From Vanrija pseudolonga (Eukaryota > Basidiomycota > Tremellomycetes > Trichosporonales > Trichosporonaceae), in NCBI RefSeq assembly GCF_020906515.1, contig NC_085851.1, positions 4,030,001 to 4,094,000 on the forward strand: a stretch of DNA of 64,000 nt. The letters are read 5' to 3'. Shown here piece after piece: positions 31,601 to 41,544 of this stretch. The notes beneath the pieces were generated by a model. That model was not told the DNA's origin. It was given only the letters and a program-made list of their open reading frames with translations, and ran no database searches. Made by a program: the position numbers and the translations under genes. Each line of letters opens with the position of its first letter. Positions within the stretch are counted from its first letter, which is position 1.

Positions 31601-32865
31601 AAACACCCTTGCTTGACAAGCGCATCCGCGGGTGTCGGGCAGCAGCAGCAGCAGCAGCAGCAGCATCCACGTCGGTCGTTCGGGGAGCATTCGTGCATTG
31701 GATCTGGCGACAACCGTGCCGTAACAGGGCGACGAGCGAGAGGCGAGCAAGGCAAGCAAGGCCACCCGCCGTGCCCCGTCGTCGTCACGTTTCGTTTCGT
31801 TTGGTTTCGGTCGTCGGTCGGTCGGTGCCAGCTCGCTCTCACACATCCGCCGCGCCGCCTGAACACCACACCCGCCGCGCGTGCCTCGGCCAGATCTGGC
31901 AAGCTAGGTGCACAAGGGGCTCCGACGTCGTTGGATCTAAGTATCTCGAGGCACGCGTGGCGTGTGCGGTGCGGGCGTGGGTCGTATTGACGCCGGGTTT
32001 GCCGAGCCCGACGCCGTGAGCCGAGGCGAAGTGTGGGTGTGGGTGAGGGTGGGTGAGATCGGGCTTGCATCAGCTCGCTCGACAGACAGACAGATCTCTC
32101 CGTCTGTCTCGGACAAGTAAGATTGGTTTGGTGGGCGGGTGGCAGGCAACCAAGGTTGAGTTCCGCTCAGTTCCAATTGAGTGAGTCATACGAATTGCCA
32201 GTTCACATTGGCTGGTGGGAAGGTTGGCTCGGGCTGCGTCTGCTTGGTTGGCTCTGGCTACAAAGTTGGCTTCAGCTCGCACAGCGGCTGACTGACTGCC
32301 TCACTGGCCGAGGCAAGCTTGGTTCACGGCGGGCTGAGTTGGGTTCAGTCATCAGCCGTCACTCAACTCAACTGAGCTGAGCGCCGCGCAGCCCGCAACT
32401 GATTGGCACGAGACAAGGTTGGTGGCGCCGGGGAGGGGCGGCAGCGGCGGGGTGAACTGAACCAGTACCGGCGTCGGCCGTTCCGAGGGAACCGGCGCGG
32501 TGTAGATCTCGGCGAGGGAGGCGCCAAGCAGCACGGATACACGGGTCACAGCCTCGGCGAGTACGGTGTAGTGCGCTTGCGCCGAGCCGGGCAGCCCTGG
32601 CCAGACACGCACCGTCTCATCTCATAGCCGCGGCTATCGAGCAGCCGCCGGCAGTTGGCGTTGGGCGCTACAGCCGATACGATGATATCGTCGTCGTGTA
32701 ATGCTGCTGCATCTTTCTACTGTCTCGTGCGGGCGGCCTACTGCCCTTGCTCCGCACGTCGTGTCGCTCGTCGCGGCGTCGATACTCACTCACGTCGCGG
32801 CTACTCCGCAGCGTCGCTACTCACGCCGTCGTGGCAACTCACACCGTCGGCACCTAACAGCCAGC
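28659..32865. other. 4.2 kb gene-free, low-complexity region
   Basis: I see no gene I can support on either strand. Composition changes along it. Regions 29.3-30.4 kb are purine-rich on the plus strand with many G-runs (for example 29869-29895), a C12 tract near 30239 and an A10 tract near 30304. Regions 30.7-31.4 kb are rich in CCAGC and ACCC units, including five CAAC-type units at 31045-31068. A (CAG)8-type run lies at 31640-31664. Open frames here are compositional. It may hold the extended promoter of the arrestin-like gene, a non-coding RNA or an origin; none of these is shown by the sequence. Confidence 0.55.
31640..31664 (+). repeat. CAG/GCA trinucleotide run
   Basis: About eight uninterrupted GCA units in non-coding DNA; a simple microsatellite. 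Confidence 0.8.
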
Positions 32866-33646
32866 TTACACTTCAGCAGCCTCCTCGGAGCCCTTATCGC
32901 TCCCCACCCCCCCATGGCCCTCAGCGACCCACACGCCGCGCGGCTCAGCCTCCTCGCCAGCCGAGCCCGCCTCGCTGCGCACCTCCAGCCAGACGCCCTG
33001 CGCCGTCTCGAGCTCGCGCAGCGTCTGGCCCCACGCCGAGGGCGCGGGGAGGGGTTGGCGGCGCGAGAGGGTGAAGAGCGTTTCGAACACGAGCGCTGCG
33101 GTGAGGAGCAGGGCGGAGATCCAGGTCAGGATGTGGGTTGGGCTGGGGTGGGTCAGCTTGCCAAGTGGCACTGGCTCGCGCGGCAGCTCGCTGCCGCCGC
33201 CGCACTCACCCCTCGCGCCACGTCCGCAACGCGGTAATGCACGTCGCTACGCTCAGGCCATACGCGACGAGCACGCCCTGCACGGCGACCTCGACGCCAG
33301 TCTTCGCGTACGCGGGGGTTCGGCAGTGTTCGCAGCGGAAGTAGCGCGTGTTGAGGCTGGAAGGTCAGCACCGAGTAGCGCGCCGCGAGCACGGCCACAC
33401 GGCCCAGGCAGGGCCCACTTACACGACGGCGGTGAACGCAAGCAGCAGACTAGCCCACACAATAACGGCCACCTGCACGCCCTCGTTGGCCCAGTACCAG
33501 TTCCCCAGCGTGCTCCCGGCACAGATGATGCTGCCGAACGCCAGGCCGGAGGAGAGGACAAGCAGAGAGGTGTGGAGCAGCGACGCGGTCGCGGGTACGG
33601 AGAGGGTGTGTGCGCGGAAGATTGACATGGCCGAGGTGAGTGTCAT
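32866..33646 (-). CDS. Four-transmembrane protein of unknown function
   Basis: Exons 33646-33423, 33356-33210 and 33142-32866 (both introns phase 2) give 215 aa. Four hydrophobic segments are seen at about residues 22-42, 57-75, 90-110 and 127-147: LLVLSSGLAFGSIICAG, VAVIVWASLLLAFTAVV, VAVQGVLVAYGLSVATCI and ILTWISALLLTAALVFETLF. The loop between TM2 and TM3 has a CEHC motif. The tail is acidic. An internal ATG six codons in could also serve. I do not recognise the family. It is the same strand as SYS1 upstream and may share its membrane-traffic setting, but this is only neighbourhood. Confidence 0.7.
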
Positions 33647-34212
33647 TGTTGGGGGTGGGTGGGCTTGGCTTGGCTTGCTTCTTGTCTTGTCTTCTGTCTT
33701 TCTGTCGGGTCGACTGCTGTCGCCTTGTCGTGCTGCTCCTCTGCGCGCTGCCTGGTCGCGTTTGCTGCTCTGCAAAATGTACAACGCTGCATGTACCACT
33801 ATCACGACGACACAACACGACGCGTCAGCGTTGCATTCTTCGCACCCACCCCACCCACCCCCCTCGATGCGATGCGCCGGGTAGTGAGCGAGCGAGCTAA
33901 GAGCTGGCTGGTCATGTGAAAGTGGCAGGAGGCGGCGGCGCCGAGGGGGGTGGGGGAGTGCACCGCCTCTTGGGTCGTGGCGTCCCGCGCCGGCATTCAA
34001 CCTGCAATATGCATCAGTGCAAGTAGTGGGCAGTGGGCCTCGGCTCGCTCCACTACGAGTCAGTCAGCAGCACCGCTGTTGTACGTCGAGTGCGCGTCAA
34101 GTGAGTGCACGCCGGAGCACGTTCCACCAACGCGTCATTCCTCTATCGCACATATTATCTTCGCAGCCAGCCACTAGCCCCGCCAGCCGACAAACCACAA
34201 ACACGTGCATCT
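33647..34212. other. Intergenic region between SYS1 and the four-TM gene
   Basis: Promoter of the four-TM gene and 3' end of SYS1. No additional gene is seen. Confidence 0.5.
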
Positions 34213-35591
34213 CTACGTCGTTGTCCGCTCTCGCTCCGTCAACTCGAGCGTCTCGTCCTGGCTCCATACGTCGAGGTCGGAGGACATTTCGCGCTTGACG
34301 CAGAGCTGAGAGCGAGCGTCAGCGAGCGAGCCTGGGAGGGAGAAGAGCTTGGGTTTGGGCAAGGAGCGGCGATACGCGAGTCGAGGCAAACGCCCGACTT
34401 TGCGGTCCCCTCTCCACAGCGCCACGTACCTGCTCCCCCACCACAATCATCAAAATCGCGCCCAGCGCCTGCACGACCCAGAAGAACAGGCTCGTCGGGA
34501 ACGACTTGGCGTAGTAGCACGTTACGAGCAGGTGCAGAAAGTTGAGGGTGAGCGAGAAGTCGAGGATGGCCGTTGGGCGTCGGATCATGTAGTATAGTGG
34601 GACGACACTGGGTGTGGGCGTTAGGGGGGTGTCGACGAAGGAGCAGGGAGCAGGCAGTGAGGGTGGGCGAGTGACTTGGCACAGCGTCACGACAACGCTG
34701 GCCTCGCCATCGCTAGACCACACCTCCGCCTCGCCCGCTCGCTGCGCTCGCGGGCTCGGCGCCGCGCGACTCACTCAACCGCACACGCCACGATCCAAGC
34801 CAAGCCAATCAACCACCCGCGCCGCTCGTCGACGCCATAATCCGTCTCGTCGACCGCGGCGTCGTCGTTCGCCTTGCCGACCTTCTTCCCGCCCGACCAA
34901 GCGCCGCGGAGCTTGGCCCACGCGCCGTCGACCGGCACCGCCGGCCGGGCGGCCATTTCCCGCCAGTCCAAGATGTGGCCGGTGGTGCTCGGCCCGCCGG
35001 AGTAGGTGAGCAGTGCGGGTGTTGTGAGGCCCGAAAGGAGAGGCGGGACGAGGAAGGAGAGGGTCAGGTAGTGGATTGTTTGGAGGCATATGATCTGTTA
35101 GGAGCGGCGCCGGCGGAGGGCGCGGTGGAGAAGGTCGCGGAGGAGGAGGTTGGGCAGCATTGTCGTGTGGTGGTGGTGTGGTGGGGGTTGTGGTGATGTG
35201 GTGGGGGTTGTGGTGATGTGGTGTTCGGCGTTCGTTGTGACGTCGAGGTGGAGTTGTTATGCACAGTCGGTAGTCGGATAAAGAGCGCAGCAGCAGCAGC
35301 AGCATGCACAATCGCGGCAATATGCGCACCACACGCATCCCACGTCCACCACAGGATCAAGGGCGACGAGGGCGGTGGGCAGAGACGGGGCAAAAGGTCA
35401 AGGGACAGTGAGAACCGGCAGCGGTAAGGCGACGAGGTCAGCGTCGAGGACACGAGGGCGGCGGGTACGGCAACGGCACCACAACCCACCTGGGATATGA
35501 TTCTGCGCGTGTCAGCTCCATTCTGCGCGTCGCTTGCTCTGCTGCCCACTTACAGGACTGGGTCCCAACCCTGCACGCGCATGCGAACCAT
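34213..35591 (-). CDS. SYS1: Golgi integral membrane protein Sys1
   Basis: Five exons (35591-35554, 35502-35490, 35094-34775, 34607-34430, 34305-34213) give 213 aa, close to yeast Sys1. Sys1 is a four-TM Golgi protein that recruits Arl3 through its N-terminus and acts in Golgi-endosome traffic. Landmarks are QGWDPVLIISQIICLQTIHY at the N-terminus, SFLVPPLLSG, the strongly conserved RPTAILDFSLTLNFLHLLVT and YYAKSFPTSLFFWV, then GEQLCVKREM. Exon 2 is a 13-nt microexon needed to complete WDPVLIISQI, and the intron after it is 395 nt. A Lys/Asp-rich luminal or cytosolic loop near residues 60-90 is longer than usual. Confidence 0.88.
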
Positions 35592-35811
35592 TGCGGGCGT
35601 TGAGAGGGAGATGCAAGATGAGAGATGGTGATGGTGGTCGACAGGCTCATTAACCTTATACAACGAGGGACACGGCGTGTGCCGCATCACGTGACCGGCC
35701 CACGCCGCCCACCCTCTCGCTCTCCGCGCCGAGGCCCGCGACCCGGCCTGTTCGGGACAAGATCCATCTCGTCGTCCATCAGCCTGCCTTGTTGTCACTC
35801 TACCCACCATC

Positions 35812-37310
35812 ATGTACACGCCCCCGCATCTCCGCAAGCGGGGTAGTGCCGCCGCGCTGCCGGACGGGCGGGTGAGCTCGGCCAGCGTGCACAGCAGCAG
35901 CTCAGCAACGAGCACGAGCACGGACACGCGCGACCAGCGCCATCGACGGCCGCCAAGCTCGACCAACTCGTTGCCACGGCGCACGACCATCCCGCCCGCC
36001 AGCAGCGCAGTGTACCCGCGCTCAACGCCGACGCCGACCGTCCCCCTGCCGACGACACCGCGCCTGCTCTCTATCAGCACGGCGCCAAGCCCAGCGCGTA
36101 CGCCTGTGCCATTGCAGCAGCGCACCCCGCGACCGGGCCTCAGCGTGCTGGCTAACACGTCCCCGGGGGCCGAGATGCGCCCGACAAGACGCACGTTCTC
36201 CGCGCCGCCGGGCGAGATGGAGCTGCTTGCAAGTGTTTCGCGCTCTGGCGGGCTCGAGGACGGCGGCGACGCGCTCAAGGATCTCGACGTGCAGCGCCGC
36301 TTCAGGACATATATTGATGAAAGAGTATGTGTAGGTTGTGGGGGTGAGCTGACGCCCGCCAGATCCATAGGCATCATATCGAGCACCCGCCCGGATCGGG
36401 GAGCGAAGGCGAGCTCGAGAGCCTCCAGAGCTTGGTGCTCCTCTTCCGCAAGTTGCGCGAAGGGGTCGTCGCGAGCCATCGGCTGGACGACTTTGCGATT
36501 GAGGGTGAGTGAGCACGCGTCGCCTCGCCAAGCAACAAGGCCCACTAACACCGCGCGTGTGCAGTCTTCGAATCGTCGGTCCAGTACGCCGTGCATGCGC
36601 GTAATGCGCCGCAGCTGCTCTCGGCGCTCAGCGGGCTCGTGCCGGGGCTGTACCTCGCCGTGGACGCCGAGAAGGCGAGAATAGCCAAGCACGGTGCCGA
36701 CGGCGGGGAGGGCACGCCGAACGGCCGGACTGCGCCGGCAAATGGCACATCAGCGCCAATGAGCACGCCCAACACGCTCGACGACTCGCCGCCCCTCACG
36801 CCGACGGCGCCCTCGCCGCCGTCCCCGCACCCGAACAACCGGACGCACTTTGCGTCTCTATTGCTGCTGTACCACCTCGTCCACTCCCCAAGGGAGGTAT
36901 ACCACGCGACCTATGTCGCGCTCGCGCTGCCGCCCCGCCGGCGGCCCAGCGCCCCGCCGTTCGTCGACCCCGCACAGCTGGAATTCGCGCGCACCGCCGC
37001 GAAAGCGATGGCTCCGGAATCGTTTGACCCCCTGCTCTTTTCGCGCCTGGTAGGCGGACACGCAGACAGGAACCTCGGCGCGGCGGACGAGCCGGCCGAC
37101 GCGCTCGAGCGCGCTTTGCTCGCGTGGGCGTCGCCCAAGATCCGGGCCACGGCCGGCGCGCTGCTCAAACGCGCATATACCGGCACGAGCGTCGACTGGG
37201 CCGCCAAGCTGCTGTGTATGGAGGGCTCGCGCGGCGAGCGCGGCGTGCATCTCTGGGCTATGGCGAACGGCGTGGTTGTTGACGACGCGGGGTGGGTCAA
37301 GCTGAGGTAG
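35812..37310 (+). CDS. SAC3/GANP (Nin1/mts3/eIF3 p25)-type protein
   Basis: Exons 35812-36324, 36363-36504 and 36565-37310 give 466 aa. Residues 1-165 are Ser/Thr/Pro/Arg-rich and disordered. The folded part starts near DLDVQRRFRTYIDER. It continues with VFESSVQYAVHARNAPQLL, THFASLLLLYHLVHSPREVY and FARTAAKAMAPESFDPLLF. It ends with a winged-helix-like segment (GTSVDWAAKLLCMEG then VVVDDAGWVKLR). This arrangement fits the SAC3/GANP family of PCI-related mRNA-export and proteasome or eIF3 subunits. I cannot say which subfamily. An 80-residue Pro/Thr insertion interrupts the domain near residue 260. It is transcribed divergently from SYS1, 220 bp away. Confidence 0.65.
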
Positions 37311-37682
37311 GGGGGAGTACAGGGCCGCGCCGTGCATCCGTTAGAAGTGTACAACAATTGTAACCATACCAACTACTTGCATCTTGTATCATCATCGAGC
37401 AGACGGGTTGAAAGCGCCACAACGAGGCGAGCCACAAAAAGTCCGCGCACCAGAGTCCCTGTTTGCTTGGCTCGCTCGCACCGGCGGCCACGCCCTGCAC
37501 GCTGACCAAAAGTCGCGAACTCGACATCTTGACTGCCCAACAATCGATACGCTTAAAATGGGATCGAGCGGGCGCGCCGTACTGGCGCAGTCACCGCTCG
37601 TACTCGACAGGGCGTACCGAGACGGAAATCTCGCTGCGTTATCCAAGGTGGTCGCGAGCTCTCCTTGAGCGAGTGGGCTGCG

Positions 37683-37729
37683 CGCTGGCAGCGACTCGAG
37701 CTAGCTCTTGCTAGCTCGTGCTGCCAGCG
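37683..37729. repeat. Inverted repeat able to form a 19-bp hairpin
   Basis: The outer arms CGCTGGCAGC/GCTGCCAGCG and inner arms CGAGCTAGC/GCTAGCTCG flank a TCTT loop, with a small bulge between the inner and outer arms. It lies about 370 bp past the SAC3-type gene. Confidence 0.75.
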
Positions 37730-38580
37730 ACGGGTGGGCAGTGGACATTGTTTTGTGGTGTATGCACGTGCGCTGCTTGCTTGAGTGACGACGGCGACGA
37801 GCTCGCTCCCAGACAGCACGGCAACGGGTGGTGGGTGGGATACAGCGCCGTGGTCCTCCCTCGTCGTCACATCTCCCCCAAGCGAGGCGAGCAAGCGCGC
37901 GCGCGCGCCAGTCCCATACGCGCGACGATCTACGCGGCACGAGTTACGATTCCAGCGGCGTGGCAGTAGCAGCGGTGTGCGAGCAAAGACGCGACGAGGA
38001 GAGCGAGTCACGGGGTAGTAGACGCCTGCCCGGCGCGCGGGAGCGTGAGAAGGAGGCCAACGACGCGGCGCGGCTCATTTAGCGTGCTTCTTGCTGGCTC
38101 GCTCCAGCGCGCTCCCACGAAGTGCCGCGCGTGCCGGCCACGCAGACAATAGCACTGCACGGGAGTGAGGCGAGTGGCACTGCGTCGACGAGTAGGAGGA
38201 GGAGCCATCATGACTCGGGACAATAGTGGAGCGTGTCGCTGGCGCGCGGCTCGAGCGAGCAGGCAGGCGCCTGGCGCCGCTGCACGGGCCAGCGGAGAGT
38301 GCCCGACGCGCGTCCAGCGGGCTTTCGCCGGATGTTCGGGGGCTGCTGTGAGCCCGCTGAGCTTGCGTGGGGAGTGTGTGCGGCGTGAGCCGCATGCATA
38401 GAGGACGAGGAGGTGGAGCAGTAAAGTTGCAGAGTGGCTGCTTCACTGCATGTGACCCACCCACCGCTGAACGAGCCCACTAGTCGTCACCCCACGGCCG
38501 CCGCTATTCTCGCCTCCCACGTAACCACGCGGGATTTGTAATAGGGTATTTGTAATGCACTAGTGGCGGGAGTATATTTT

Positions 38581-38601
38581 CCTAATTGGCAGTCAATTAG
38601 G
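38581..38601. promoter_or_regulatory. Inverted repeat CCTAATTG-N5-CAATTAGG next to a TATA-like element
   Basis: Perfect 8-bp arms separated by GCAGT. They directly follow the AGTATATTTT stretch upstream of LCB2. The shape suits a dimeric regulator, for example a homeodomain-type site; the factor is unknown. Confidence 0.5.
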
Positions 38602-38967
38602 ACCCACGTCGGTCGATGCAAGCGGGGTGCGCGCTGGCTGGGTGGGTCGACGCGGCGCGACACACCCACCCTGCCTGCCCTACTCCACGCCCGTCAACAT
38701 CTTGTCGCACCCATCTCCCCTTCGTCGCCATCACACCTCACAGCGTCAAGACGCAGCAGCAGCACACCGACAAGGACACCAATACGAAGGCCAAGAGCAC
38801 GCCTGTCCCAGCCAGCTAGCGAACGCAGCCGACGACGGGCATCGAGCAACGCCGAGCAGACGAGCTCATCAACCCCCGGGGACCCTGAAAACCAGAAACC
38901 CAGAGAGAGAGTCCAGACGCCAGATACCCAGACGTACGCCCACAGCCCACAACACCAACAACGCACC

Positions 38968-41220
38968 ATGCCCCGCACCCGGGCGTCCAAGACCACTACC
39001 AAGACGGCGTCGCCCGAGCGCGCGCGCCCCGAGTCGCCGACCTCGACCGCGAGCATCAGCTCGAACGGCTCGGCTTCCGCGTCGCGCCTCTTCCGCTCGT
39101 CGCCGGCCAAGCCCGTCGTGTCCAAGGAGCCGCCGACGGCGCGCAGCGCGCTGCTCGACGTGCTCTCGCGCCCGCGCGCGGCCGGCGCAGCGCTGACGTA
39201 CGACTCGAGCCCGTACGTCCCCGACGGTGCGGGCGGCGAGGCGGAAGACGAGGCGTCGGACCAGAGCACCATCTCGTCGTACGCGTCCACGTCGAGCACG
39301 CTCTCGCGCTCCCCGTCAGACGAGGAGCTCGCCCGCCTCTACCGCACGTACCTCGAGACGCCGTTCGTCAAGATCAAGAGCATCTTCAAGCACTCGGAAT
39401 TCGGCCACGACAACAACCCCAACTGGCGCTGGACGTCCCAGTACAACCCCGCCGAGCCGGTCACGCTCGAGGAGGAGCCCGACGCGCCGTTCGTCGTCCT
39501 GCTCACGACGTACCTCTCCTACCTTTTGCTTATCGTCCTGGGTCACATCCGCGACTTCTTCGGCAAGCGCTTCTACCCCAGCCACTACTCGCATCTCCTC
39601 CCCTACAACGGGTACGCCGCGCTTCACTCCGACTTTGACTCGTTCTACACGCGCCGTCTCAAGTCGAGGCTCGATGACTGCTTCTCGCGCCCCGTCACGG
39701 GTGTTCCCGGCCGCACGATCATGCTGCTCGACCGCTACTCGAACGACGAGTACGAGACGTTCCACCTCTCGGGCAAGGTCACGCGCGCGCTCAATGTCTC
39801 GTCGTACAACTATCTTGGCTTTGCGTCCTCGTCGGGCGGCTGCGCCGATGCCGTCGAGGAAGGAATTCGTCGCTACGGCGTCGCTGGCGGCGCTACCCGC
39901 CACGACTCGGGCACGCTCGACCTTCACAACGAGGCCGAGAAGCTCGTCGCTCAGTTTGTGGGCACCGAGGACTCGATGATTGTCTCCATGGGCTTTGCGA
40001 CCAACTCGACCACCATCCCCGCGCTGGTCGACAAGGGATGTCTGGTCATTTCCGACGAGTTCAACCACGCGTCTATCCGTTTCGGTGTGCGTCTCTCCGG
40101 CGCCTCGGTCCGTACCTTCAAGCACAACGACATGCAGGCGCTCGAGGAGTTGCTGCGTGACGTTGTTGCCCACGGCCAGCCCCGTACCCACCGCCCCTGG
40201 AAGAAGATTCTCGTCATGGTCGAAGGCCTGTACTCTATGGAGGGCACCCTCGTCAACCTCCCTGTTCTTCTCGACCTCAAGCAGCGCTACAAGTTTTATC
40301 TGTATGTCGACGAGGCCCACTCGGTTGGCGCCATGGGCCCCAACGGCCGTGGTGTCTGCGACTACTTTGGCATCGACCCCCGCGAGGTCGACATTCTCAT
40401 GGGCACGTTCACAAAGTCGTTTGGCGCCGCTGGCGGCTACATTGCAGGCAACAAGGACATTATCGACTCGCTCCGCGTCAAGTCGCACGCGTTTGCGTAC
40501 GCCGAGGCCATGTCCCCGCCGATTCTTGTCCAGATCATCGCGTCCATGTCGGCTATCATGGGTGTCGCCCCGCCGCTCAACCCGCCGCTTGACCGCGAGG
40601 CGTTTGACAATGACGACTCGTCGGCGCTGTCGGTGTGGAGCCGCAGCGTGTCGTTTGGCCCTACTTCTCGCGAGGCCCTGCCCTCTTGGATGACCCTCCC
40701 ACCGGCCATGGCTAACGGCACCGAGGGCAGAGAAAAGCTCAGACGTCTGGCCTTCAACTCGCGTTACCTGTCGTCTGGTCTGCGCAAGCTCGGCTTTATC
40801 GTCTATGGCCACCGCGACTCGCCGATCATCCCGCTGCTTCTGTTCAACCCCGGCAAGATGGGCATGTTCTCGAGGATGATGCTGAACCGTGTCGGGCCTG
40901 ACAAGACGCCTATTGCTGTGGTTATTGTCGCGTATCCGTGAGTGTGGTGTGAGCCCGTCGCCGCCGGCGGCGGGCGATGGTCGACGGTCGGTGTGTACCC
41001 GCTAACTCCCCCCAGCGCCACCCCCCTCATCACCTCCCGCGTCCGCTTCTGTCTCTCTGCATCGCACACCAAGAACGACATTGACCTCTTGTTGCGCGCC
41101 GTCGACGAGGTCGGCGACATTCTCTCGCTCAAGTACACCAAGGAGCGGTGGCCAGTGGACAAGGTCATTGCCAGTGCCGAGGAGCTGGTGGCGGCGCACA
41201 ATCTTGATGATGTGCAATAA
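38968..41220 (+). CDS. LCB2: Serine palmitoyltransferase subunit 2
   Basis: Exons 38968-40937 and 41016-41220 (phase 2) give 724 aa. With LCB1 it condenses serine and palmitoyl-CoA to 3-ketosphinganine, the first step of sphingolipid synthesis, in the ER. A disordered Ser-rich N-terminus (1-125) precedes [20 protein letters not shown] and a membrane segment ([18 protein letters not shown]). The alpha-oxoamine synthase core follows: [53 protein letters not shown], and the PLP-lysine motif [16 protein letters not shown] with K483. The C-terminal exon has [17 protein letters not shown]. The N-terminus is longer than in yeast (561 aa). The start chosen opens the Ser/Thr-rich segment after a CA-rich leader. 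Confidence 0.95.
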
Positions 41221-41544
41221 GCGCGAGAGTCACGAGCGGCGTCAGCCGCGAGTGCGCCAGTGCCACTTGCGACGTGTGCCGCGCGAGCGCCACTGCCACA
41301 ATTGCGACTCTGCAGCGCGACGACACGACGACGACGTCGTCGACGATGACAACAACCCCACAACCACACCCCGCGGAAGCTACATACATGCTCCGCCGCA
41401 GACATGTCTGCTCATTTTCATTAGTAGCGCGCGTCCGGATACCTAGGCATGCATTTAATACAGGAGCGAGGCTACGAGCACGCGAAGCGTGCGAGTTGCC
41501 GCGGGGGCTCAAGCTGCTACGGTGTGACCCTCCTAGACCCCACC
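41221..41544. other. Intergenic region between convergent LCB2 and amidase genes
   Basis: Only 3' flanking sequence is seen, including a short GACGACGTCGTCGACG-type repeat near 41330. Confidence 0.5.

Larger units (their letters stand above)
37311..38967. other. Intergenic region and long leader of LCB2
   Basis: About 1.65 kb without a supportable gene. It contains a strong imperfect hairpin (37683-37729), a TATA-like AGTATATTTT ending at 38580 and an 8-bp inverted repeat directly after it. A frame in phase with LCB2 stays open from 38563 but reads as leader. Confidence 0.55.

Noticed and set aside
30238-31670. Clustered short repeats as a CRISPR-like array or centromere
   Set aside because: They are simple di- to pentanucleotide runs without unique spacers; no retroelement cluster typical of tremellomycete centromeres was seen.
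38563-38967. In-frame extension of LCB2 from an upstream ATG
   Set aside because: The added residues are of leader-like composition, start right at the TATA-like element, and LCB2 is already longer than usual from 38968.
39316-40812. Long minus-strand frame inside LCB2
   Set aside because: It is antisense to the highly conserved LCB2 core and has no domain of its own.
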